Virus record (IMG/VR): IMGVR_UViG_3300009285_004661
Location: 1-23,353 of that record
Origin: a virus
DNA length: 23,353 nucleotides
Strand: one strand, 5' to 3'
Position 1 is the stretch's first letter, and every line of letters begins with the position of its first letter. The notes below the pieces were generated by a model. The model was not told the origin of the DNA, ran no database searches, and saw nothing but the letters and a program-made list of their open reading frames with translations. The position numbers and the translations under genes are program-made. Positions 6,059-12,734 of the stretch are shown here, piece by piece.

Positions 6059-6631
6059 ATGGCCGCTCGGTCTGTAGAAGATCGCAGAGTGAAGACAAAA
6101 ACCTCCACACCCAAAGAGATGGAGTGCGCGAGCAGGTTTCTGCAACTCCCACAAAACGCAATGGTCAACAATGCCCACTACATGCGGACATTGAGGCGTG
6201 CCTTGCGCGAGGGGTTGTTGATTATCCCGAAGGCTGGAGCGCTTCTTCTCGCCCTCCTCCTGGCCGCCTGCGGCCTTCTCCGGCCCGGCCCGGTCGTCCA
6301 CTACGTCGCGCAGCGCGACTCCTCCGATTGCGGCCCGGCCTGCCTGACGATGCTGGGATACGACGGCTACGGGCGGGACTTCTGGATGTCGGCCCCGGAC
6401 GTGCTGGGTCGGGCCTGTGGGGTCAGGGAGATAAAGCCGGGGATCGAGTGGACCCAGGAGAACCCGCACATGTTGGTGTTGGAGTGGCCGAACGGTCGGC
6501 AGCATTGGGTCGTGGCGTGGAGAGACTCGATATACGATCCGGCAAACGGCATCCTGCATGAGCGAGATTTGTCGGGAGAATCGGTGAAGCGCGAGTTCGT
6601 CGTGCCGTTTGCGAAGGGAGCCTTGAGGTGA
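6059..6631 (+). CDS. C39-like cysteine peptidase with lipoprotein signal
   Basis: Encodes up to 190 aa from ATG 6059 (AAGGGAG at 6044-6050). Residues 84-96 read AQRDSSDCGPACL, the active-site signature of peptidase family C39: Q85 (oxyanion hole) and C91 (nucleophile). H149 (RQHW) and D160 (IYDPANG) complete the expected triad. C39 domains usually cleave double-glycine leaders in ABC exporters, but stand-alone secreted C39-like peptidases exist. Directly before the domain is a signal-like segment: basic RTLRRALREG, a Leu/Ala helix, and the lipobox LAAC with C71. That signal is unusually far from ATG 6059; M42 (ATG 6182) would give a normal signal length but has no ribosome site. The mature enzyme should therefore be an envelope-anchored peptidase. 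Substrate unknown. Confidence 0.68.
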   Translation: MAARSVEDRRVKTKTSTPKEMECASRFLQLPQNAMVNNAHYMRTLRRALREGLLIIPKAGALLLALLLAACGLLRPGPVVHYVAQRDSSDCGPACLTMLGYDGYGRDFWMSAPDVLGRACGVREIKPGIEWTQENPHMLVLEWPNGRQHWVVAWRDSIYDPANGILHERDLSGESVKREFVVPFAKGALR

Positions 6632-6639
6632 GAAACACT

Positions 6640-6819
6640 ATGTGGACGCCCCAAATTGGCAAGTGGAAAGGTATTGAGATAGTCCAATGTTCAGACGAGG
6701 AGGCTCAACGCAGGAGGTTTGAGAATGCCGTATTGCAGTCTGCAATGGAAAAAGCGATGTTTGGCTTGCCATTTAATGAGGCCGAGGCTGAGCTTCTGAA
6801 AAAGTGGAACCTGGTCTAA
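6640..6819 (+). CDS. Hypothetical small protein
   Basis: Encodes 59 aa from ATG 6640, chosen because GAGGTGAG lies at 6625-6632 at ideal spacing. An in-frame GTG at 6628 overlaps the previous stop (GTGA) and has AAGGGAG upstream, so a 63-aa form is also possible. The protein is helical and charged (CSDEEAQRRRFENAVLQ, then NEAEAELLKKWNLV) with no TM. The function is unknown. Confidence 0.5.
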   Translation: MWTPQIGKWKGIEIVQCSDEEAQRRRFENAVLQSAMEKAMFGLPFNEAEAELLKKWNLV

Positions 6820-6847
6820 AATGACAAAAGACGAAAGGAGCCAAGCA

Positions 6848-8212
6848 GTGAAAGACCTTTTTCCCGGAGAGGACCTGTTTGTCCTTGCCTGTCTGTGGGT
6901 CCTGGCCTGCGGCCTGGCCTGGGGCGCCTCCGGCCTCGGCCTCGGCCTGGACTTCTTCTACGACGAGGTCTGGTCCCTGACCAACTACGTGTTCGTCTCG
7001 CCCTGGGCCACGGTCAGCCAGCTTCCGGTCCCGAACAACCACATCTTCTGGAACCTGCTGGTTAACTTCTGGACGAAGCTCTTTGGCCTGGACCTGGCCA
7101 CGGTCCTCCGGCATCCCTGGACCGTCCGGATCCTGCCGGCGGCCTTCTCGGTCGGGGTCTTGATCTACACCTATCGTTTGGGCCGGTGGATGGCGGGGCG
7201 AGAGACGGGCCTGTTGGCCGTGGCCGTGCTGGCCTCCAGCCTGCCGTTCTGGAACTTCGCCACGGCGATGAGGGGCTACGCGGCCAACATGTTCTTCGTG
7301 TCGGCGGGGATCTGCTATGCCGCTGCTCTCCCAAGGTGGTTCGGATACGAAAAGCCGTCCCAAGCATGGGCACGTCCTGTGGTTTGTGCTTCTCTTGCCA
7401 CATGGACCCTGCCCACATCCCCATTGGCCCTCCTGGTGGCCCCGGTGACACCTCTCTCTGTTGGGGTGCTGCTTGGGTTTCTGTTTTACATGCCAGTATG
7501 GCCGGGACTCTGGGCCATTTCTTCAGGCGGGGGCGGTCCTGCCGAATGGCCCTGGACCGTCCTTGCGGCTTTCTCGTCGAACCGCTGGGTGATCGCCCTG
7601 GCCATTCCTGGTCTGATCTTGTTCTGGAAGAACAAGGCTTGGGGCACGCGCAAAAACATCACTCTTCTATCTTTCATCGTCCTGGCCTCGGTCGTCGTAG
7701 GCAAGGCCCTCGGCTGGCCCGACCGGACGTTGGTCTGCCTCCTGCCGATCTTCTCTGTCCTGGTTGCGACCGGCCTGTGGGCCGCGGTCGGATGGTCGAG
7801 GGTCGCGACCGGGGCCGTGGTGGCGCTGCTGTTCGTTGGGTTCTGGGTGGGGGCCATCCGCAGCCGGGACGGGCTGGAGGCCAACGCCTGGTCTTCTCCG
7901 TCCGAGAAGGTCTACACCCTGTCTGCGACCTACAACCAGTTTGGTTATCATCCACGCGAACTTCTGGAGCGGTTCGACGCCAGCCGGGACCGGGCCGTGC
8001 CGGTGGTGCTGGCCGAGTGCGACCGGGTGGCCCTACCTGCCTATCTGTGGCTTCAGAGGATTGAGTGGCTTGGATTGTTGATTGGAGATGGTTCTATGGG
8101 GACCATGGCGAACACCTATATGATCGGGACCGGCCTGCCGGAAGGTGGGCGGGCCGTGGACGACCAGGGCTTTCACAAGATTTCGTTCTTTGGGAGAAAG
8201 GAGCCGCGATGA
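6848..8212 (+). CDS. GT-C membrane glycosyltransferase (PMT/ArnT-like)
   Basis: Encodes 454 aa from GTG 6848, preferred because AAAGGAG sits at 6834-6840; ATG 6821 would add nine residues but lacks a site. The protein has roughly ten or more hydrophobic helices. The first loop holds the acidic pair D39-E40 (FFYDEVWSL), followed by NNHIFW with H65, then VRILPAAFSV, GRWMAGRETGLLA and the R-G-Y of MRGYAANMFF (R142). This order matches the PMT_2/GT39/ArnT-type GT-C fold, in which the loop acid activates sugar transfer from a polyprenyl-phosphate donor. A soluble periplasmic-type segment ends the protein. Phage GT-C enzymes such as Gtr proteins modify host O-antigen and block reinfection. No gtrA or gtrB partner is visible, so the host would have to supply the donor. 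The fold is confident; the substrate is not. Confidence 0.75.
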   Translation: MKDLFPGEDLFVLACLWVLACGLAWGASGLGLGLDFFYDEVWSLTNYVFVSPWATVSQLPVPNNHIFWNLLVNFWTKLFGLDLATVLRHPWTVRILPAAFSVGVLIYTYRLGRWMAGRETGLLAVAVLASSLPFWNFATAMRGYAANMFFVSAGICYAAALPRWFGYEKPSQAWARPVVCASLATWTLPTSPLALLVAPVTPLSVGVLLGFLFYMPVWPGLWAISSGGGGPAEWPWTVLAAFSSNRWVIALAIPGLILFWKNKAWGTRKNITLLSFIVLASVVVGKALGWPDRTLVCLLPIFSVLVATGLWAAVGWSRVATGAVVALLFVGFWVGAIRSRDGLEANAWSSPSEKVYTLSATYNQFGYHPRELLERFDASRDRAVPVVLAECDRVALPAYLWLQRIEWLGLLIGDGSMGTMANTYMIGTGLPEGGRAVDDQGFHKISFFGRKEPR

Positions 8213-8412
8213 AGACGCACTGCACAAAACATAGACTTGCTGAGCGCCGACACCTTATCCCTGCCGATATTTATTATCTGTGCGGGAGGTGGCTGCTTGA
8301 TGGCGGCAGTTCACAAAGCTTTTACTGGACAAAGAGAGCATTCTTGAGGTCGACGCGGTCGGATAAGTGCAAAACCTGCCTCGGAATCGCCAGAAAGGAC
8401 CGGAACACATGA
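8209..8412 (+). CDS. Small Cys-rich protein, zinc-binding possible
   Basis: Encodes 67 aa; ATG 8209 overlaps the glycosyltransferase stop (ATGA), with AAAGGAG at 8197-8203. It contains CTKH at the N-terminus, a Cys at residue 25, and CKTC near the end (CX2H...C...CX2C), which could coordinate one zinc. Net charge is basic. No TM. Function unknown; perhaps nucleic-acid binding. Confidence 0.55.
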   Translation: MKTHCTKHRLAERRHLIPADIYYLCGRWLLDGGSSQSFYWTKRAFLRSTRSDKCKTCLGIARKDRNT

Positions 8413-8600
8413 ACCTTCATGGAGTGCAGTGGGTTGGCGAAAACTTCATCCGAGACACGAACCGCTTGTTTCGCTATCCCTGGCCCCTCGGCATCATTAT
8501 GGAGCACTGTGCGGAAGCCCTCCCCTACTGGCGGGACTTCAAGCGGAAGCACGTCCACTGGACAGGGACCAAGATTGTCTTGCGTGAGGACGAATGCTGA
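8409..8600 (+). CDS. Hypothetical small protein
   Basis: Encodes 63 aa; ATG 8409 overlaps the previous stop (ATGA), with AAAGGA at 8395-8400. Aromatic and His residues are frequent (Trp, Tyr, His), and the C-terminus is charged (VHWTGTKIVLREDEC). It is soluble by appearance. No family recognised. Confidence 0.5.
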   Translation: MNLHGVQWVGENFIRDTNRLFRYPWPLGIIMEHCAEALPYWRDFKRKHVHWTGTKIVLREDEC

Positions 8601-8923
8601 AGCCGGAACCTGAACACGAGGACGAGATCCCGCAGGATCCGGCGATCGTGCTGGACTGGATCGGGGGTGCCGTCCGGGCGATGTATTCCGCCGACCACCC
8701 GCCCACGCGACTCTATCGGCAGGACTTCTATGCCGTCAAGGTCCACCTGAACATGGCCGCACTGATGACCTCCAAGCTTGGCTACATGTTCACGGCCATC
8801 GGCTGGAACCCGCAATTGAGCTGTTTTGAAGCCGCGTTTCTTGTGAATGTTGATGATCCGCGCTGGAAGATCGAAAGAAGGTGGCCCATCGTTGAATACC
8901 CGAAAGGAGATCCACAGCCATGA
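8594..8923 (+). CDS. Hypothetical protein
   Basis: Encodes 109 aa and overlaps the previous gene by 7 nt. The N-terminus is acidic (PEHEDEIPQD). The rest looks like a mixed alpha/beta domain (IGGAVRAMYS, FYAVKVHLNMAAL, CFEAAFLVN). There is no signal or TM segment. The ribosome site GTGAGGA is very close to ATG 8594, so initiation may depend on coupling. No family recognised. Confidence 0.5.
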   Translation: MLKPEPEHEDEIPQDPAIVLDWIGGAVRAMYSADHPPTRLYRQDFYAVKVHLNMAALMTSKLGYMFTAIGWNPQLSCFEAAFLVNVDDPRWKIERRWPIVEYPKGDPQP

Positions 8924-9432
8924 AACATCAGCTAGAGCGAGACATCCTGGGCCTGACATACCGGGCCAAGAAGAAGATCGGCCAGGCCATCGAGACCCTG
9001 AACGCCCTGGACGGTCTTGTCCGGGACGGCTGGCTGACCCGGAGCCGCCTTTCCGGTGCCATGAGCTACCTGAACCAGCTCATCCGGCTCCTCCGAGAGT
9101 TCGATGAGCGCAAGGCCGACGCCCCCGGCCTACTGAGTCCGTCCGAGGCCATCCTGAGCGTGCTGAAAGGCCCGGACGAACCCCTTTTGCCGTCCGAGAT
9201 TCGGGAGTTGGTGGAGCCGATGGTGAAGTCTGGGAAGGTCCGAACCCGGTCGACCTACCTGTCCGGCAGCGTCGGATCGACCCTGCACACCCTTTGTCGC
9301 AAAGGCGTGGCCGTGGCCCTGCCGAGCAACAACGGCAGGCCGCGGCGGTACTGCCTGGCTGCGGCCAAAAAGGACCCGGACGAGATCGCGGATGCTCGCA
9401 GGGCACCGTATGATGTTGCGGAAGCAGTATGA
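8920..9432 (+). CDS. Helical protein with C-terminal winged-helix-like domain
   Basis: Encodes 170 aa from ATG 8920, with AAAGGAG about 9 nt upstream and a 4-nt overlap with the previous stop. Residues ~1-65 form two long helices (possible coiled coil or dimer unit). Residues ~72-150 fit a winged helix: SEAILSVLKGPDEPLLPSEI, then a turn, a long helix with STLHTLCRKG, and a wing ending GRPRRYCLA. This is consistent with a DNA-binding regulator. The tail is acidic/basic without a motif. As the only clear larger DNA-binding regulator in the middle block, it is a candidate controller of the late genes; that is inference. Confidence 0.5.
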   Translation: MKHQLERDILGLTYRAKKKIGQAIETLNALDGLVRDGWLTRSRLSGAMSYLNQLIRLLREFDERKADAPGLLSPSEAILSVLKGPDEPLLPSEIRELVEPMVKSGKVRTRSTYLSGSVGSTLHTLCRKGVAVALPSNNGRPRRYCLAAAKKDPDEIADARRAPYDVAEAV

Positions 9433-9623
9433 TCCAGACCTTGCTGCTGGTCTATCTCTTGATCTGCCTGGTCCTGCCGGTCACGCCGGCCGGGATGGCC
9501 GAGGCCCGGTACGCGGACGCGGCCGGGTGGTGTGTGTGGTTCTGGGCGTGGGGGGCCGTCGCGGTCGCGGCCGGGGTGGTGGGGAAGGCGCTGTGCGAGG
9601 AATGGAGAAGGAGGAGGCCATGA
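9429..9623 (+). CDS. Two-TM holin-like small membrane protein
   Basis: Encodes 64 aa; ATG 9429 overlaps the preceding stop (ATGA). Two hydrophobic helices at about residues 3-20 and 33-55 are joined by a short loop with charged residues (EARYAD). The tail is a positively charged EEWRRRRP. Size, two helices and a basic tail fit class II holins, which form pores that start lysis. No endolysin is recognisable beside it, so the holin label is only structural resemblance. It could also be another small inner-membrane protein. Confidence 0.5.
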   Translation: MIQTLLLVYLLICLVLPVTPAGMAEARYADAAGWCVWFWAWGAVAVAAGVVGKALCEEWRRRRP

Positions 9624-10039
9624 AAAGAGCCAAAAAGCCCACTCCGAGGCCGAGGAAGTATCTGGTCGTGCACCTTTCTATCTTCAGGGTGGCCGTCGTT
9701 GTCACGTGGGAGACGGACAAAGCCTGGATAATGAACCACGCCAGAAGGCACAATATAGCAGCCACAGAGGAAGGCATTGGGAAGGAATTATCAAGGCACA
9801 TTGAAAAAGATGGCTGCTTAGGACTCTGTGTGTACTTCGGCGACGGCAACGCCGACGTGTTGGTGTGGCTTAGGGAGCGACCAGAGAGGGCTTCGCAGTA
9901 TGGGGTCCTTTATCACGAGCTTCACCACGCGGCCCGGCGCGTTTCAAAGGACAGAAACCTCAAGGGGGCCGAGGCCGAGGCGTTCATATTCGAATATCTC
10001 GCGAATGAATGCAACTCTTTTCTTTGGCCGAAGAAATGA
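9620..10039 (+). CDS. HExxH metallopeptidase-like protein
   Basis: Encodes 139 aa from ATG 9620, overlapping the two-TM gene stop, with AAGGAGG at 9608-9614. The segment YHELHHAARRVS contains HExxH (H99, E100, H103). An acidic helix follows with E118, E120 and E125 (EAEAFIFEYLANE), which could supply the third zinc ligand of a gluzincin-like site. Small phage-encoded zincins of this style are known but mostly uncharacterised. There is no signal peptide, so it would act in the cytoplasm unless released through the neighbouring membrane protein. The protease call rests on the motif alone. Confidence 0.55.
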   Translation: MKRAKKPTPRPRKYLVVHLSIFRVAVVVTWETDKAWIMNHARRHNIAATEEGIGKELSRHIEKDGCLGLCVYFGDGNADVLVWLRERPERASQYGVLYHELHHAARRVSKDRNLKGAEAEAFIFEYLANECNSFLWPKK

Positions 10040-10362
10040 ACACCCCAACCCCAGACGAAATCGTCACCCTATACCGGGAGATTGCCTATTGGAGGGGCTT
10101 CATCCTGAAGCAGGCAAGGATTATCACCATCCGAAAAGTGCTGCAGAATGCTGTCCTTACTGTCCTGCCGTCCGCGGATCATAAAAAACAAGAAGTTGCG
10201 AACGGACAGCATGTGGACGGTATCACGAGACAGAAAGCCGATACCGCCCAGATACCGTCCGGCATTAATTCATTGCGGCCCAGCGAAGTGGACAGTAAGG
10301 ACGGTATGGACGGTATTTTAGCAACCCTTTCGGCTGATACTCTCAGGGGGGGTAGGATATGA
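10036..10362 (+). CDS. Hypothetical protein carrying a repeat cluster
   Basis: Encodes 108 aa; ATG 10036 overlaps the previous stop (ATGA). The first ~45 residues look like a normal helical domain (DEIVTLYREIAYWRG onwards). The C-terminal half is low in structure and coincides with 9-bp repeats in both orientations (listed separately), so DNA function rather than protein may shape it. No family recognised. The coding call is moderate for the N-terminal part and weaker for the tail. Confidence 0.45.
   Translation: MNTPTPDEIVTLYREIAYWRGFILKQARIITIRKVLQNAVLTVLPSADHKKQEVANGQHVDGITRQKADTAQIPSGINSLRPSEVDSKDGMDGILATLSADTLRGGRI
10151..10316. repeat. Cluster of 9-bp repeats GGAC(A/G)GTA(A/T), both orientations
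   Basis: On the + strand: GGACAG 10204-10209, GGACGGTAT 10215-10223, GGACAGTAA 10290-10298, and GGACGGTAT 10299-10307 and 10308-10316. In reverse: CTGTCC 10151-10156, TTACTGTCC 10157-10165, TGCCGTCC 10166-10173, ATACCG 10241-10246 and ATACCGTCC 10252-10260. A perfect 13-bp inverted repeat joins 10153-10165 to 10290-10302. It may be an operator, a second origin or a packaging-recognition site; the sequence does not decide. Confidence 0.6.
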
Positions 10363-10391
10363 CCGGCGTAAGGAGGTAGAAAGGGGGCTTT

Positions 10392-10715
10392 ATGGAAGCA
10401 GATGCGAAACCGTTTGATCAGTGGGTGATTCTTGAGCTTATGGGACACCGCCGCCTTGCGGGAAAACTGACCGAGGCCACGATCGCCGGTGATGGTTTCT
10501 TGAGGCTGGACGTTTACGCCGGAGAGAACCAGGAGGCTATGGTGACGCAGTTCTATCAGCCAAGTGCGGTTTACGCGATCACCCCGACGACCGAGCCGAT
10601 AGCCCGGCTGATTGCGGCCAGTGCCCAGGCCGGGCCGATTTCCCCGTGGGAGATCCGGGCCATGCTTGAGGACGAGGTTGGGGCGACACTGGAGGGTGAG
10701 GAGGATGAAGAGTAG
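10392..10715 (+). CDS. Conserved phage-type hypothetical protein
   Basis: Encodes 107 aa from ATG 10392. The opening FDQWVILELMGHRRLAGKLTE and the segment TQFYQPSAVYAITPTTE resemble a small protein found in many phage genomes with no agreed function. It has a predicted beta-rich core and an acidic tail (LEGEEDEE). Upstream is a full anti-SD complement TAAGGAGGT (10369-10377), 14 nt from the ATG, and a second purine run AAAGGGGG nearer to it. The double site may support high expression. It overlaps the GIY-YIG start by 1 nt. Confidence 0.6.
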   Translation: MEADAKPFDQWVILELMGHRRLAGKLTEATIAGDGFLRLDVYAGENQEAMVTQFYQPSAVYAITPTTEPIARLIAASAQAGPISPWEIRAMLEDEVGATLEGEEDEE

Positions 10716-11086
10716 TGGACAAAAACGAGATCCCCGAAGAGCTTCAATCTTCGGCTCCCTGGCTGAAGCAGGCGGGCCTTGGCGAACTGCCCCTGGGGCC
10801 ATGTGTCTACTTTCTGATCCTCTATGGACGGATCCACTACATCGGCAAGGCCAAGAATGTATTGCAGAGGATTCTGACCCACAGGCGGTCCAAGCGGCTG
10901 AAGTTTGATCGGGTCTTCTTCTTGCCGGTGGATGCTCGCAGGATGGTTTCTGAGGAAAAAGCCTGGATACGCAGGTTCAATCCGCCGGGCAACCGGGCCG
11001 ACGTCAAGCCGCATGTCCTGGCCCGCCGGGGCCGGGTTTTCACCAAGCACCGGAGGCGTCGGAAGGTCAACCAAGTGACCTGGTAG
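10715..11086 (+). CDS. Stand-alone GIY-YIG nuclease
   Basis: Encodes 123 aa from GTG 10715, overlapping the previous stop by one base and preceded by GAGGAGG. The GIY-YIG fold is clear: CVYFLI (V31-Y32-F33 replacing GIY), HYIGKAKNVLQRI with Y42-I43-G44 and R52, H56, catalytic metal-binding E80, and N93 in the NPPGN region. The basic tail (KHRRRRKV) probably contacts DNA. Family members cut one or both DNA strands and include homing and repair nucleases. It sits just before the terminator and the terminase, so it could be a homing nuclease or a helper in DNA processing for packaging. There is no separate DNA-binding domain. Confidence 0.85.
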   Translation: MDKNEIPEELQSSAPWLKQAGLGELPLGPCVYFLILYGRIHYIGKAKNVLQRILTHRRSKRLKFDRVFFLPVDARRMVSEEKAWIRRFNPPGNRADVKPHVLARRGRVFTKHRRRRKVNQVTW

Positions 11087-11115
11087 TGTCATAAAAGCCT
11101 CTGTCGCAGCACATT

Positions 11116-11150
11116 AGCTCACTCATCTCTCTTGATGGGTGAGCTTTTTT
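11116..11150 (+). terminator. Rho-independent terminator
   Basis: A 12-bp stem (AGCTCACTCATC 11116-11127 with GATGGGTGAGCT 11134-11145; one G-U pair) has a 6-nt loop and runs straight into a T tract at 11145-11150. It follows the GIY-YIG gene by 29 nt and separates the middle gene block from packaging. Confidence 0.9.
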
Positions 11151-11151
11151 G

Positions 11152-11179
11152 TTGATTTTCAGACAGTTTCAACTACATT
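11152..11179 (+). promoter_or_regulatory. Possible sigma70-like promoter for terminase block
   Basis: TTGATT (11152-11157) and TACATT (11174-11179) are 16 nt apart, each matching four of six consensus bases. They lie immediately behind the terminator, where a new promoter is needed. The predicted start (~11186) would be only a couple of bases before ATG 11188. The match is weak and could be chance. Confidence 0.3.
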
Positions 11180-11187
11180 GTTTGCAC

Positions 11188-12726
11188 ATGAAGGCCTCGC
11201 CAATCACTCGCGCCATCCTGATAACGGAGCATCGGGAGGAACAGAAAGCCTACCTGGGTGCATATCGCCCGGTGAACGCCAAGGCTAAAGAGTTCCATTT
11301 TTCTACGGCACGCTGTAAGTGTCTGTTCTGCGCGAATCAGGGCGGCAAGACGCACTCAGGAGGAGCTGATGTAATCTCAGAAATGAACGGCACCCATCCA
11401 CTTCAGCGGATGGGCAAAAGACCCCCGCCACCCCTGCAATGGAGAGTCTGCGGGGTTGACTTCCCGAACGGAATTATGAAGTGGCTTCTGCCGAAGTTCC
11501 GTGAGCTGGTTGATCCCAAATACCTCAAGGGTGGAAGCTGGAGCGACGCGTATAGCGAGCGATACCGGGTGCTGACCTGGAAAGATGGCGGGTTTGTTGA
11601 GTTCATGTCCTACGACCAAGACCTGGACAAGTATGGCGGGACACAGCGAGACGGCGTGTGGTACGACGAGGAGCCGCCGAAGGCGATCCGGATGGAAAAC
11701 CGGATTCGCCTGATGAAGCGGCACGGGATCGAGCTTTTCACCATGACGCCGGTCAATGGATGCACCTGGATTTACGACGACATCTATGAGCCTTGGGAGC
11801 TTGGACGCCTGGCCGAGAGCACCGCCTGCTGGAATTGGAGCCTGTATGAAAACCCGTTCATAGACAAGGCCGAAGTTGACAGGATTGTCGAGAGTTGCGC
11901 AGACGAGAACGATGTTCAGATCAGGGTTTACGGTAAATTCGTCCACCGGACCGGCCTAGTCTACAAGAACTGGCGTCGGCAGCACCCCTGGACCTACAAC
12001 CGATTCGACATCCCGGAGGAGTGGACCCGGTACGTAGCGATTGACGCGCACGCAAGGAAGAATCATGCGATCCTGCTGTGCGCGGTTTCTCCGTCTGGAG
12101 AACGCTGGTACTACGACGAGATATACAAAGGCGCGGATGTTGATGACAACTGCGACGAGCTCAAATTCAAGCTCGACGGCGTTCCCCCGGAGTGGATCCG
12201 GATTGACAACGCGGCCAAGGGATACGACTACAAAGAGGGCGTCAGCGTCTACGACTACTACTGCGAGGCCCTCGAAGAGCGCGGCCTTGGCTCCCCGGAA
12301 CTGGCCCTGAAAGACCCGGCGGCCCGGCTGATGGCCGTCCGAAAGGGATTCAAGTGGGATCCGAAGCTTGTTCCAGAGCGCAAGATTCTATACGACCCGA
12401 CCTGCGACCTGGCCCAGCCGACCGGTGGGCCGCACATCCACATTTGCGAGCAGGACTGCCCGAAGCTTCTGTGGCAGCTTGCGCGCTACATCTACCCGGC
12501 CCACGCAAACCGGAAGGATGACGAGAAGAAGGACGCCCCCGAAACCCCACGCAAGAAGGACGACGACCTGCCCGATGACCTGGGATACATCGAGGTCGAA
12601 CAGCCGGAGTTCGTAGCCGGGGGCGGAGGGCACAAGAAGGACAGGCGAGACAGTGATGACGACTTCGAAGACGACGAGGACCTGGAACTGGTCGGGGAAT
12701 ACGAACAGGGCTGGTTGAACGCCTGA
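11188..12726 (+). CDS. terL: Terminase large subunit
   Basis: Encodes 512 aa from ATG 11188. TerL is the ATP-driven motor and nuclease that cuts and pumps DNA through the portal. The ATPase has Walker A ANQGGKT (A49-T55) and Walker B VWYDEE (D160, E161). The RuvC-like nuclease has YVAIDAHARKNHA (D286), RIDNAAKG (D340) and the late KKDDDLPDDLGY (D463/D464). The C-terminal ~50 residues are a very acidic extension. The start is uncertain: the frame opens with a TTG inside the terminator T tract, and ATG 11188 has no Shine-Dalgarno. It is nevertheless the last Met before the ATPase domain, so it is preferred. No small terminase is recognised upstream. Confidence 0.92.
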   Translation: MKASPITRAILITEHREEQKAYLGAYRPVNAKAKEFHFSTARCKCLFCANQGGKTHSGGADVISEMNGTHPLQRMGKRPPPPLQWRVCGVDFPNGIMKWLLPKFRELVDPKYLKGGSWSDAYSERYRVLTWKDGGFVEFMSYDQDLDKYGGTQRDGVWYDEEPPKAIRMENRIRLMKRHGIELFTMTPVNGCTWIYDDIYEPWELGRLAESTACWNWSLYENPFIDKAEVDRIVESCADENDVQIRVYGKFVHRTGLVYKNWRRQHPWTYNRFDIPEEWTRYVAIDAHARKNHAILLCAVSPSGERWYYDEIYKGADVDDNCDELKFKLDGVPPEWIRIDNAAKGYDYKEGVSVYDYYCEALEERGLGSPELALKDPAARLMAVRKGFKWDPKLVPERKILYDPTCDLAQPTGGPHIHICEQDCPKLLWQLARYIYPAHANRKDDEKKDAPETPRKKDDDLPDDLGYIEVEQPEFVAGGGGHKKDRRDSDDDFEDDEDLELVGEYEQGWLNA

Positions 12727-12734
12727 AGGATTTT

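Noticed and set aside
7186-8064. 292-aa + strand frame within the glycosyltransferase
   Set aside because: Alternate-frame shadow with Arg/Gly-rich composition; the 6848 frame has coherent membrane helices and motifs.
9392-9619. 76-residue extension before the HExxH protein
   Set aside because: Reads as Gly/Arg low-complexity shadow of the two-TM gene; ATG 9620 has AAGGAGG and overlaps the previous stop.
11149-11187. TTG start for TerL
   Set aside because: Lies in the T tract of the terminator and has no ribosome site.
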